DNA of 64,000 bases from positions 201,103 through 265,102 of the forward strand of contig NZ_JBNGOP010000005.1 of the NCBI RefSeq assembly GCF_050589625.1, written 5' to 3'. Position 1 is the stretch's first letter. Each line of letters opens with the position of its first letter. A program made the translations under genes and the position numbers. This document shows, piece by piece, positions 43,601 through 54,000 of this stretch. The DNA comes from Pelagihabitans sp947500445 (GTDB lineage: Bacteria > Bacteroidota > Bacteroidia > Flavobacteriales > Flavobacteriaceae). Under the pieces are notes generated by a model that was given only the letters and a program-made list of their open reading frames with translations, searched no databases and was not told where the DNA came from.

Positions 43601-46491
43601 GTCCATTGTTCAGGGCTGCGCTCATACGCCATAGTAGCCAACAGTACCTGTTGTTTTTCAGCATTCACCACATCATAGCCGATGGTTGGAGTATGCAGTT
43701 GCTCATCAAATCGCTGCTTGAGGCTTACAATGCCTTTCTTAGTGACACAAGTCCTCAAGAAAGCCCCTTGTCCATACAATACAAGGACTACGCCAGCTGG
43801 GTACACAACCAGATGGCAGGCAAAGGCTTTGCCCAAAGCCAAAGTTATTGGCACCAGCAACTAAGTGGAGCACTACCGGTGTTGGCCTTGCCTACAGACC
43901 ATGCGCGCCCGGTAGTCAAAAGCTATAAAGGGGCGACCTATCATTTACAATTGGGACCGTCGTTGAGCAAGGCACTGTACAATGTAGCACAACAACACGG
44001 TGTCAGCCTCTACATGGCTTTATTGTCCGTATCCTATGCGCTTTTTCATCGATATACCACACAAGAAGATATTATAGTGGGTAGCCCGGTAGCAGGAAGA
44101 CAGCATACCGCGCTGGAAAATCAACTAGGCATGTTTGTCAATACACTTGTTTTAAGACAACACCTCAATGGGGCGCTATCGTTTGCTGAGCTGCTGGCTG
44201 CTGTCAAGGATACGGTGCTCGAAGCACTGGACCATCAGGCGTACCCTTTTGAGCAACTGGTAGATGAAATACCCCTGCCTAAAGAGCCAAGCCGTTCGCC
44301 CTTTTTTGATGTGATGGTTATCTTACAAAACACCCAACAAGGTGGTCAGCCAATCCCCGCTATGGATGGACTGGCTGTGTCGCACTACCCCGCCGAGGCA
44401 GTGGTGAGCAAGTTTGACCTTACCTGGAGCTTTGAAGAGGCAGATGCCGATGTGCAAGCACCGATACACCTGACCATTGAGTATGACACCGCCTTGTATC
44501 ATAAAAGTACGATTGAGGGGATGGCAGCGCATTGGCAGCGAATGGCAGAAGCAATGACGGCTCACCCTGCTGTGCCAATTGGCCATACGGAATACCTCAC
44601 AGGGGAAGAAAAAGATAAGTTACTGAGTCAACTTGCGGGCGATAGACAATCTACTGAAAGTCAAACCGCCTTGACAAACCTCATAGAGACACAAGCCGCA
44701 AAAACACCTGATGTAATCGCGCTGAGAGACAAGGAAATGCAATTGTCCTACGCACAGGCCAATCGGTTGGCTAACCAGTATGCAACGTACCTGCGGCAAT
44801 CGCATGGTGCCAAGCCTGGTACCCGATTGGCACTGCTGGTACGGCGTGATGCCATGATGCCCGTATACTTGCTTGCGATATTGAAAACAGGTGCTGCTTA
44901 TGTGCCGATTGACGCAGCGTACCCTGCCGAGCGGATCAAGTACATGCTGACCGATGCGGAACCCCTACTGTTGATTGCAGATCAGGAATTGCATCAAGCC
45001 AATAAGGAGGCCGTAGATGGTAATGTACCCACCTTGATGACAGACAGCCTGACTACCAACACTGCTAACTTACCACCAGCGAACCTTGAAGCAACGTATA
45101 GCCTGGGCGATGTAGCTTATTTCATTTATACATCAGGTTCTACAGGCAAGCCCAAGGGGGTGATGATTACGCACTGCAACGTAGCCGCTTTTATGGATTG
45201 GTGTGCCAACGAGTTTGGCAATACGCACTATGATACAATGTTGGCGGTCACGTCTTATTGCTTTGACCTTTCGGTTTTTGAAATGTTTTATCCACTCGTT
45301 TCAGGCAAACAAGTGCGTATACTCCCTTCGGCATTGGAGTTAGGCAAGGTGATGGGCGAGGAACAAAGGGCGTTTATTAACACGGTACCTTCTGTAGTGG
45401 AAAGCCTGCTCAATGTAAAGGCTGACTGGCAAGGAGTGTCCGCCCTGAACATGGCGGGTGAGTTGGTGCCCAATTATTTCAAAACAAGCCTGAACTATCA
45501 CGATATGGAGGTGCGGAATCTTTATGGCCCCTCCGAAGACACTACGTATAGCAGTTGCTATCGCTTTACCGATGACGGTCACGATATCGTGCCAGCAGGC
45601 CGCCCGGTTGATAACACCCACTTTTACCTATTGGACGGAGCGGGCCAGTTGGTACCTGAAGGAATGGCCGGCGAACTTTGCATCACCGGTGCAGGGGTCG
45701 CCAATGGGTATTGGAAACGTGAGACACTTACCGCCGAAAGGTTTGTCAACCATCCACTTTGTCCAGAAAACAAGCTCTACAAGACTGGTGACCTGGCGCG
45801 TTGGTTGCCCGATGGAAACTTGCAAATTATTGGCAGAAAAGACACACAGGTGAAGCTAAGGGGATACCGCATAGAAATGGGTGAAGTAGAAAGTGCGCTT
45901 GAGTCGCTGGAAGGAGTGAGTCGTGCGGTAGCTTGTTTGAGACAAATAAAGGAGCGTGAACCTGAATTGGTAGCTTACTTGGTAGCTGACCAAGAGGCGG
46001 ATGACTCTGGTGGCAGTGGGACTGTGCCGGAAGTTTCGTGGGCTGCGACACTGTTACAAACGTTGCCTGCCTATATGGTCCCTACAAGTTTTGCGTTGTT
46101 GCCATCCCTACCACTCAATGCCAACGGTAAGGTAGACCGCAAGGCATTGGAGGCGATGACCGACACGGTGCCGATGCTAGGCGAAGTGGCGGAATATGTG
46201 GCCCCGCGCGATGGTTTGGAAACTAAGTTAGCCGGATGTTTTGGACAAATACTTGGACGTGACAAGGTAGGCATCAACGACCACTTCTTTGCCATTGGAG
46301 GCAATTCACTCAAAGTAGTGGAACTGGTTACGCTCTTGGGCGATGAATATGGCGGGGCATTAAAAGTAATGGATTTGTTTAGCCAGGACACGGTGGCAGG
46401 CTTAGCAGTGCTTTTGCGCAGCCGCATAGGAGACGATCAGGCGCCGGAGCTTGTATATAATAACGATGAATTTGATGAATTTGACCTATAA
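40690..46491 (+). CDS. NRPS: half-C-A(Thr)-T-C-A(Ala)-T
   Basis: About 1933 residues. I place the start at ATG 40690, 1 bp after the upstream stop; an in-frame ATG at 40594 lies inside the previous gene and would add 32 unlike residues. Residues 1-245 are, as in the Ser-module protein, a condensation C-lobe without the HHxxxDG half (the start SQQYWSEQL aligns with the mid-domain YW..QL of full C domains). A about 258-740 with Thr code DFWNIGMVHK (SGSTGQPKG near 407); T 798 (GGHSL); LCL condensation domain from 861 (PLSPAQRRMWLLD, HHIIADGW at 994); A about 1329-1800 with Ala code DLFNNALTYK; T 1867 (GGNSL). The protein ends NNDEFDEFDL, a strongly acidic tail. Ala on the last carrier is the substrate for the KS of the gene at 48069. 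The 3' end overlaps the next gene. Confidence 0.94.
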   Translation: MNAGMTTNNTNVQEKASQQYWSEQLKGLTHVPLLSSAYTSDPTSITVPLPAKAQDLVEAKSNGTALSQCFLLMSGLAALQWHYTRHEDSVVAMATDNDAERTAPWRFFRQQVSGDMPFRKIIGQTSGQWTKAKPYCVADPHRFASRYMDLGLGEGQALIHLGLYVGGEALLPNAREGFDLMFCLVDGAEGVRLILTSRVGYLESLLRRLAGHFFYLLCQLLESVDQSLSQLDILSQTEKAALLDRHDRVGLQYDRDATIISLFQAAAATYGSHVALHFEGTEMSYAELDARSNQLAHALQAHEAVASGAKIGVHMTRSGDLVIAILGVLKAGCAYVPLDPSLPVARLAYMVGDACPTCIIADIVDAAKEKSVSDIPVLRWDTLGYEVFPSAPMPESPQPDDLAYIIYTSGSTGQPKGVMVGHRQVARLLFCESFDFDFGPSDTWTLFHGTHFDFSVWELWGALLRGGKLVVLPHETASDPEALLTVLMEQRVTVLNQVPTMFAQLWETLAARQNSPDLALRYVIFGGEALQPATLAGFKKAYPATRLVNMYGITETTVHVTYKEIEAKEISEGLSNIGRVLPTLRICLLASDGALTPQGAVGEIAVGGAGVALGYLDRPELTAERFIEDPHQPGSRLYLSGDLGVMNEQGDLLYVGRKDQQVKVRGYRIEPGEIAHTLMVQAEVTGAAVTVCDDTDGDKMLVAYVTGKDSLPIAQLREGLSDALPQYMVPAHIVQVEALPYTTNGKLDMNALPAPTAASVLGGDQYVAPRDEVEQALVAAYEEVLGIKPVGIHDNFFDIGGHSLKGTRLITRIYQHFQKQLPLRKLFQNPTVAALAEALKAVQVEEVGQDEIPPAGEHPHFPLSPAQRRMWLLDKIEEDSIAYNLSGVYTLDGSLNTDAFYDAFRYLVDRHEILRTVFETVGGKPVQRVIPAKMFEFEIPVRALEGQSDAENQIAARARQEMTIPFDLEQGPLFRAALIRHSSQQYLLFFSIHHIIADGWSMQLLIKSLLEAYNAFLSDTSPQESPLSIQYKDYASWVHNQMAGKGFAQSQSYWHQQLSGALPVLALPTDHARPVVKSYKGATYHLQLGPSLSKALYNVAQQHGVSLYMALLSVSYALFHRYTTQEDIIVGSPVAGRQHTALENQLGMFVNTLVLRQHLNGALSFAELLAAVKDTVLEALDHQAYPFEQLVDEIPLPKEPSRSPFFDVMVILQNTQQGGQPIPAMDGLAVSHYPAEAVVSKFDLTWSFEEADADVQAPIHLTIEYDTALYHKSTIEGMAAHWQRMAEAMTAHPAVPIGHTEYLTGEEKDKLLSQLAGDRQSTESQTALTNLIETQAAKTPDVIALRDKEMQLSYAQANRLANQYATYLRQSHGAKPGTRLALLVRRDAMMPVYLLAILKTGAAYVPIDAAYPAERIKYMLTDAEPLLLIADQELHQANKEAVDGNVPTLMTDSLTTNTANLPPANLEATYSLGDVAYFIYTSGSTGKPKGVMITHCNVAAFMDWCANEFGNTHYDTMLAVTSYCFDLSVFEMFYPLVSGKQVRILPSALELGKVMGEEQRAFINTVPSVVESLLNVKADWQGVSALNMAGELVPNYFKTSLNYHDMEVRNLYGPSEDTTYSSCYRFTDDGHDIVPAGRPVDNTHFYLLDGAGQLVPEGMAGELCITGAGVANGYWKRETLTAERFVNHPLCPENKLYKTGDLARWLPDGNLQIIGRKDTQVKLRGYRIEMGEVESALESLEGVSRAVACLRQIKEREPELVAYLVADQEADDSGGSGTVPEVSWAATLLQTLPAYMVPTSFALLPSLPLNANGKVDRKALEAMTDTVPMLGEVAEYVAPRDGLETKLAGCFGQILGRDKVGINDHFFAIGGNSLKVVELVTLLGDEYGGALKVMDLFSQDTVAGLAVLLRSRIGDDQAPELVYNNDEFDEFDL

Positions 46492-47731
46492 TGAAACACA
46501 GCCTGCTCAAGAGGCATGGCTATTTCCCGGTGGTGGCTGTCAGTATGTGGGCATGGGCAAGGCACTCTATGACAATTTTGCCATGGCCCGGGAAGCCTTT
46601 GAAGAGGCGGAAGACTTGCTAAAGCTCCATCTGGCCAAGACATGTTTTGAAGGCCCGCTGGATACCTTGAGTAGCATGGAATATGCGCAGCCTGCGATAT
46701 TCGTAGTGAGCCTGGCCAGTTACCGGGTATATACGCAGGAGTTGGGCAAGGTGCCGGGTATACTGGCAGGACATAGCCTGGGAGAGTATACGGCACTGTG
46801 TGCAGCCGGGGTCTTTTCATTGACAGACGCATTGCAGCTTGTGGGGATACGTGGGGAGCTACTCAAAGCAGCAGGCATTGATGCAGATGGCACCATGATG
46901 GCTGTCAATAAACTGCCTGTGGCACAAGTAGAGGCGATGGTGAAAGTACGCCAGGCAGCAGGAGACCAGATATACATGGCTGTGTACAACGCCCCGTTTC
47001 AAGTCGTGGTGTCGGGGCAACGGCAGCATTTGGAAAACCTCGGGAGCCTTTTGGAGGCTGAAGGAGGGCATATTAATATGTTGCCCATCAATACTCCGTC
47101 GCACTGTCCATTGATGCAAACGGCAGCCGACCATATGAGGAACGCCCTGGAAGATTATACCCCAAGTGTCATGAAGGTGCCCGTGGTGGCGAACCTCACT
47201 GGCGAACCTTATCAAGGTGTTGAGTCGGTCATTGATACGTTAACAACGCATATGATAGCGCCGGTACGATGGGAGCAGTCGATGCGGTACATGCAGGCAC
47301 AGGGGTACCAAACTTATACCGATGTAGGCCCTCGTCAGGTGTTGGAGAAAATGACCGAGCATATACTGACCGGCGCTACCGCATACAGTCTTGATAATAA
47401 CGTGGACGTGGACATGCTATATGCTACAGCAGGCAAAACCCGCCCGAACTTGTATGCTCTCATGCGCGCATTTGAGGTGATGGCGATCAGCACCCCTGAT
47501 TTTGGTGACGATACTGAAGGGTATGCTGAGCGTGTAGGGGTACCATTCGAGCGGTTACAAGCGAAGGCGCGGGCTGCTACTCCTGAAAGTACAGACGATC
47601 ATATGGTGATGGATGCTTACCAGACATTGACTGAAGTATGGGACGGAAAAGCTGTGCCGACTGCCAACCGTACGGCGTTGATGGATCATTATTTAGTGAA
47701 GACGGGTACGCAAGGGCGGTTTGGGTTTTGA
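46466..47731 (+). CDS. Discrete malonyl-type acyltransferase (trans-AT)
   Basis: About 421 residues, a stand-alone acyltransferase that should load malonyl units onto the carrier domains of the two PKS modules whose own AT domains are dead. Active-site motif GHSLGE is intact with Ser104; the partner His is His213 in TPSHCPLM, similar to the PSHC motif of FabD and trans-AT enzymes, which favours malonyl. The N-terminal loop reads FPGGGCQYVGMG in place of the FabD GQGSQ loop, a variant also known in NRPS-linked AT domains. A roughly 90-residue C-terminal extension beyond the AT fold is unassigned. The gene overlaps the preceding NRPS stop by 26 bp (ATG 46466; ATG 46475 and TTG 46451 are alternatives), so it is translationally coupled to it. 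An acyl-hydrolase (editing) role is the main alternative, less likely because nothing else in the window could charge the ketide carriers. Confidence 0.88.
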   Translation: MNLMNLTYNETQPAQEAWLFPGGGCQYVGMGKALYDNFAMAREAFEEAEDLLKLHLAKTCFEGPLDTLSSMEYAQPAIFVVSLASYRVYTQELGKVPGILAGHSLGEYTALCAAGVFSLTDALQLVGIRGELLKAAGIDADGTMMAVNKLPVAQVEAMVKVRQAAGDQIYMAVYNAPFQVVVSGQRQHLENLGSLLEAEGGHINMLPINTPSHCPLMQTAADHMRNALEDYTPSVMKVPVVANLTGEPYQGVESVIDTLTTHMIAPVRWEQSMRYMQAQGYQTYTDVGPRQVLEKMTEHILTGATAYSLDNNVDVDMLYATAGKTRPNLYALMRAFEVMAISTPDFGDDTEGYAERVGVPFERLQAKARAATPESTDDHMVMDAYQTLTEVWDGKAVPTANRTALMDHYLVKTGTQGRFGF

Positions 47732-48068
47732 TTTGAGTTGTTGGTTTTCTGTCTGTTTGGATCTGCTACGTAAGGCACGAGCACGTCCTGATGGCCATCA
47801 GAATCTAACTTGCGCCAGCCTGTGTATAATCAGCGCGTTGCAGCCTTGGTTCCATGGCAAAGCCTTAGGCGGAGCTTCTTAGCTGTCAGACTAATGAATT
47901 GCTAAAATGGCGCTTGTTGACAGATGAGTGGTATGCAAGTTGTAAACTGGCGATTCAGGTCAGTTTTTCAATCAAATATGGCTAATTCTGGCTTAAGTTT
48001 AACGCAGCGTAACTTAAGCCAGCGAAGGAATATGAAGGGTTTATTTAAAACGATTAATTGCCTAAATA
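47732..48068. other. 337-bp intergenic region inside the cluster
   Basis: The only long gap within the assembly-line genes. No convincing ORF was found. It contains the perfect inverted repeat described separately and an AT-rich stretch just before the next start codon. It could hold a terminator for the upstream genes, an internal promoter for the last synthase gene, or both. I could not identify a confident Bacteroidota-type promoter. Confidence 0.6.
47988..48022. promoter_or_regulatory. Perfect 12-bp inverted repeat upstream of the last synthase gene
   Basis: CTGGCTTAAGTT and its exact complement AACTTAAGCCAG flank an 11-nt spacer. The right arm ends 46 bp before the ATG at 48069. There is no T-run after it, so a classical terminator is not obvious; an operator or a leader hairpin is equally possible. 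Confidence 0.5.
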
Positions 48069-51000
48069 ATGATGAATATCAAGGACACTGACATAGCGAT
48101 TATTGGGATGGCGGGGCGGTTTCCGCAAGCCGCTGATATTACGGCTTACCTGGAAAACCTCCGGGGAGGACGTAATAGCGTACGTGAAATTTCTATCGAT
48201 CGTAAGCGGGACACTACACTGATGCCGCACTTAGACTATCAGGTGATTGGCTTTTTAGAGGATATTGACAAGTTTGACCATCTTTACTTTGGTATATCGA
48301 TGGGGGAAGCGCGCTATATGGACCCGCACCAAAGGCTCTTGCTGGAAGTAGCACATGAGGCTATTGAGCATGCTGGCTATGCGCTAGAGGCACTTTCGGG
48401 TACCGATACTGCGGTGTTTGTAGGCAGTACCAAGCAGGTTTACGGCCAGTTGAGCGACGAGCTGCACCCGATGTTGATCACGGGTACCAGCAATCCTACT
48501 ACTGCAGGGCGAGTATCCCGGTTTTTCAATTTTTGCGGTACTGCGGCGATGGTGGATACAGCTTGCTCTTCCTCCTTACTGGCCTTGCACCTGGCCTGCA
48601 ACGAACTGCGCCAACAAGATGCCTCGCTGGCCTTGGCTTGTGGGGTCAACTTATCGCTTTTCCCTGCTACCAGAGGTGTGGTGAGCGAAGTAGATATCAT
48701 GTCCCCCGATGGGCTGGCCAAAACCTTTGATGAATCTGCAAACGGCACTGCTGCAGGTGAGGCGGTAGGGGTGGTGTTGCTCAAACCATTGGCGAAAGCC
48801 CTGGAGGATGGCGACACAGTGTATGCGGTAGTCAAGGGTTCGGCAGCTAACCAAGATGCCCAGCGTTCGAGTAGCCTCACTGCGCCTAGTGCCGATGCGC
48901 AAGCCGAGGTTATCCAGAAAGCCTGGCGCAAAGCAGGGCTGGAAGGCCAATTGCCAGGATATATAGAGGCGCACGGCACCGGTACCAAACTAGGCGACCC
49001 CATAGAAGTAGAGGGCATCAGCCGGGCTTTTGGCACATTGACGGACAAGAAACAGTTTTGTGCCATATCGGCAGTCAAGACCAACATTGGGCATACAGAT
49101 TCTGCCGCTGGCATTAGCGGATTGATCAAGGCAGTGCTATCACTCTATCATAAAGAGCTGTTCCCAAGCTTGCATTTGTCTTCACCCAACCCATTTATCG
49201 ATTTTATCAATTCAGCGGTCTATGTCAATACGGTTTTGCAACATTGGGACGTGCCTGAGGGGCAAACCAGGTTGGCAGGTGTCAATTCATTTGGTATATC
49301 AGGCACTAATTGTCATGTAGTGCTGCAAGAAGCACCTGAAACCCAAAAAGCAGACGAAGATACACGGGCTTTGCCTGTTGGGCCAATACTACTCTCTGCC
49401 AATACAGAGGCACAACTTGTGCTCCAGGCAACACGCTTGGCCGATTGGCTGGAAGGCAACCCCCACACTGAGATGTCAGCAATTGCCGCTACGTTGTCGG
49501 CAGGCCGTACACACTATACTTCCCGTGGTGTATTGGTAGCACAACATATTCCGGAGTTGGTCGCCCAACTCCGGGATTTTGTGCCTGATAATCAAACCAA
49601 GACCGTTACCGGACGGTGGGTGGTATTTTCTGGGGACTGGCAGCCGGGCGATGCATTGATAAAACAGGCATTGCATTTCCCTGCTTTCCGAGTGGCTTGG
49701 GAGGCTTGCCAGGCAACAGGCAGCAAGCTGGAAGATGCCGTGCAACGAGGCTTTGCATTTCGCTACAGCTACTATAAGCTGCTCGACCAGCTTGGGTTGG
49801 GCAGCAAAAAAATCATGGGGACGGGTGTCGGAAAATTGGTTACAGCAGTACTACAAGGCAAAAAAGGGTTAAAAGAGGCATTGGATGACGCGAAGGGGTT
49901 TGCTTACACGCCTGATAAGGCGTTGCCTAAAAAGCTAAAAGCCTTTATCGATACCAAACTTGCTGCAGGCGAAGAAGTGGTAGAGGCAGGCGGCGCGGGT
50001 GAGATTTCCCATACCCTTCAGTTGCTCGATGCACAGCTTCCGGTACATGCATTAGACAATGATAGTTTTGCACCGATGATGGCATGGCTGGGTGCTTGCT
50101 ATAAGCAAGGGGCGGTCATTCATTGGGAGGCATTGTATAGTTTCAAAAATTACCAACGCATAGGCTTGCCCGGTTATCCTTTTGAGCGTACCCACTGTTG
50201 GGTGAAAGGAGCGGACAGCCTGCAACGGAGTGGCCCTGAGGAGTGGTTTTACAAACCTGGCTGGTTAGAAGGTACTGCGATGCCGGAGGGCGAAATACCA
50301 CAAAATATGGCCTGGCTGTTGTTGGGGGAGCATGATGAGGCTACCGATATGCTTCATGCACGGTTGCAGGATGCAGGCAATGAAGTAGTACGGGTGATGC
50401 ATGGCACTGCTTTTGAAAAACCAACAAGCCATGGGGTGAGTTATCAATTGGATATGGCCAGTGAAACGCAAGTGCGTAAGCTCTACGGTGCCCTGCGGCA
50501 ACAGGCAGTAGAGATCGGTGGCATTGCGATGGTAGAGATGGCTCCTGTGGATGGTACAGGTACCATGGAAAGCATTGAGCAGCAACAAAATCAACTGCTG
50601 TTGGCCCGTCAGGTATTGGCAAACGTATTTTACGACCGTTTTGCTACCCCGGGGTTTGTACTATGGCAATTATCTAGTCAGTCGGAGGCGGTGTTGGAAA
50701 ATGAGCAAGCTTCCCCCTTTAAACATGCACAGGGTGTATGGTTAAGGGCTATGCAAAGTGATTTTCCTCAATTGCAGGTCACGGGTATAGATGTTCAAGA
50801 GGGTTGCCCAATCCATGAGGCGGTAGGTTACCTGGTCAATGAAGCTGCTGCTGATCCATTGCACCGTTTTGTAGCTTACAGGGCAGGACGGCGGTATGTG
50901 CCACGGCTCGATGCATTGCCCATGTCCAAAACGGAGGATCCATTGCCATTGGGTAAACCAGAAGGTACTTACCTGGTTACTGGTGGTGCCGGAGGTATTG

Positions 51001-54000
51001 GCCTGGCGGTATGTGAGCAATTGGCGCGTGATGGAGCAGGCAAACTGGTCATTTTAGGACGGTCTGCATTGCCTGAGCAGGCATCATGGCGGGGGCTTGC
51101 CGATCAAAACCAAAAGTTTGCCCGGTTGGTAGCGTTGTGCGATCAGGTCAGTGAGGTGTCGTATCATGCTGTAGACATGGGCAATTCGGAAGGGTTGCAA
51201 GCTGTATTGAAAGACTTAGATGGCGTAAATGGCGTGATCCACGCCGCTGGAGTACTTGGCCAACAACGCCCGGCTAACAAATGTACCGGTCAAGGGTTTA
51301 AAAACACACTCGCTCCCAAAGTAACGGGCAGTGTTGTTTTAGGGCAATGGGCGAAGAAGCAACCTATGGATTTTTTCATCCTGTTCTCATCGCTCAATGC
51401 GATCGTGCCGCAAGCCAATACGGCAGATTACGCAATGGCCAATGCATTTGAAGATGCTTATGCCGCTACCTTGCGTACCGAAGGGCTACCTGCTATGGCG
51501 ATCAACTGGGGTGTCTGGGGCGAAACAGGCATGGGCAAAAGGGTAGCGGTGGAATCTTACGAAAACAGGATGGCACCATTGCGCGCATGGAAAACCGAAG
51601 AGGGCATTCAGGCTTTGTGTATGGCCGGTCATAACCAGGGGGCGCAGGTACTGATTGGCGATATAAGCCTGGAACAGTTTGCGCAAAACCCATTTTTTGC
51701 TGTAAACGAGGGAGCAGCAGGGTTTGCCCATAAACATGCTCACGGAAAGCAATCACCCAATTATCATATTGACTCAGCTGCTAGTGCACAGGAAAAAGCA
51801 TTGCTTAAGATATGGTACGACTTGTTGAAATCGCCCAGTATTGGCCTGAGAGATAACTTCTTTAACCTGGGTGGGCACTCACTGTTGGCAGGCAGGCTGA
51901 TCAACAGGGTGAAGAAAAAGTGGAAAGTGGCCTTGGCCTTCAAAGATGTTTTGGAAAACCCCACCGTAGGCCAAATGGCGACTTTGATAGACAAGAAGGC
52001 ACAGACAGGAGATACTGAAAGCAAGGTTGTACAAATACCATTGGTACCAGAAGCTGCCAGTTATCCACTTTCACATGCGCAAAACCGATTGTGGGTATTG
52101 AGTCAGTTCGATGAGGCTTCGGGCGTTGCCTATCATATCCCGTGGGCCTATGTGTTACATGGCGAATTGGACAAGGCAGCATTCGAAAAGGCGATAAGGT
52201 ACGTAGCTGCACGACATGATGCTCTGCGTACTTCCATTGTGCTGTTAGAGGGGGAACCAAGACAGGTGATTGCAAGCATAGATGACTTTACTCCCAACCT
52301 ATCATGGGACCAACTGGAAGGTGCCGATAGCGGTAGCCAGGAAGTGTTGGCGTTGACCAGGCAAGAAGCAACGACAATATTCGACTTGCAATCAGGGCCG
52401 CTCTGGCGTTGCCGTATGACAACGTTGGGGCCACAGCGTTGCCTGATGACCCTAACCTTACACCACATTATTAGTGATGGCTGGTCACTCAACATCATGG
52501 CACGTGAGCTAACGCAGGCTTATAACGATTTTAAAGCTGGCAATACCCCCAAAACACCATCCCTACGTTTGCAATACAAAGACGTAGCAGCCTGGCAAAA
52601 CCTACAATTGGACGGTGCTAGCGTGAAAAACCACCAGCAGTATTGGCTCAAACAACTCTCCGGGCCAGTGGCACCACTCAATCTCCCCACTGATAAGCCT
52701 CGCCCGGCGGTGAAGTCTTATGAAGGTAGCAAAGTGACCTTTGATTGGGGCGGTGTGGTGAGTGACCAGCTCAAATCTCTCAGCCAGCAAGGACAGGCCA
52801 GCTTGTTTATGGCACTGCATGCGCTTGTCAAATTGTTGCTATATAAATATAGCAACCAGCAAGACCTCATCGTGGGTACGCCAGTGGCAGGCAGAGAGCA
52901 CCCTGAACTTGAATCGCAATTAGGCTTATACCTTAATACACTGGCGTTGCGCAGCCAGTTAGCACCAGAACGATCTTTTAACGAATGGATGTCGCAGGTG
53001 AAATCCGAAACACTGGAAGCGCTTACACACCAATCGTACCCGTTTGACAAGTTGGTAGACGATTTGCGCCTGAAGCGTGATACAAGCCGGTCGCCATTGT
53101 TTGATGTGATGATGCAAGTGCTCAATACCGAGGCAGCTGGCGACACGGCCAGTTTGCAGATGGACGGTTTGACTGCCGAACCTGTGGAAGACCAGCATGA
53201 AGCGAGCCAGTTTGACCTATCATTTATCTTCAACGATACACCCAGAGGCCTATTGCTGGTCATTGAATACAATACAGCCTTGTTTCGCCCGGAGCGTGTA
53301 ACGAGGATGGCGCATCACCTGGAAGCCCTTGCGTTGGCAGTTACCGCGAATCCTGAAAAGCCTTTGAAATCGATTTCGATGTTGTCTGAGCAGGAGGCGG
53401 CAATCATTAAAACGTTTAGCACAGGTGTACCAGTTGAGTCTACTATTACACATAGTTTGGTTGATAGGCTGACCAGTCAGGTTGCCAAAGACCCAGACCA
53501 AGTTGCACTGGTTGATGGGGTATCAAGCCTCACTTTGAGTGAGTTTGATGCACAAAGCACCCGTATTGCCCAACATATTCTGGCGATGGGATTACCAGCC
53601 CCATTGCGGATTGCCCTGGTGTGTGGGCGTTCGCGGTGGCTGCCATTAGGCGTGTGGGGTATTTTGAAAGCGGGTGCGGCTTATGTGCCCGTGAGTGCAG
53701 ACTATCCCGACGCACGAAAACAACAAATGCTATCGGATGCAGGCATTGGCTTGATCTTAACCGATGGCCCGCGCTCCATGGAGGGTTTTGGTTTGCCAGT
53801 AGCCCATATAGAGGATTGGGTATCCACAGCTGCCCCTGATATAGAGGCGATGCCTCAAACTACCGCTGAGACGGTGGCTTATGCCCTCTATACGAGTGGT
53901 ACTACCGGCCTGCCTAAGTCAAGCCTCACATGCCATGGTTCTGTATTGAACTTGGCAAACTGGCTTGATGGGTTGTTCTACAAGAATTTTCAAGGTACGC

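Noticed and set aside
48440..49129. 229-codon minus-strand ORF opposite the ketosynthase
   Set aside because: Antisense to the conserved KS with its catalytic residues; Ser/Pro/Ala-rich translation without motifs.
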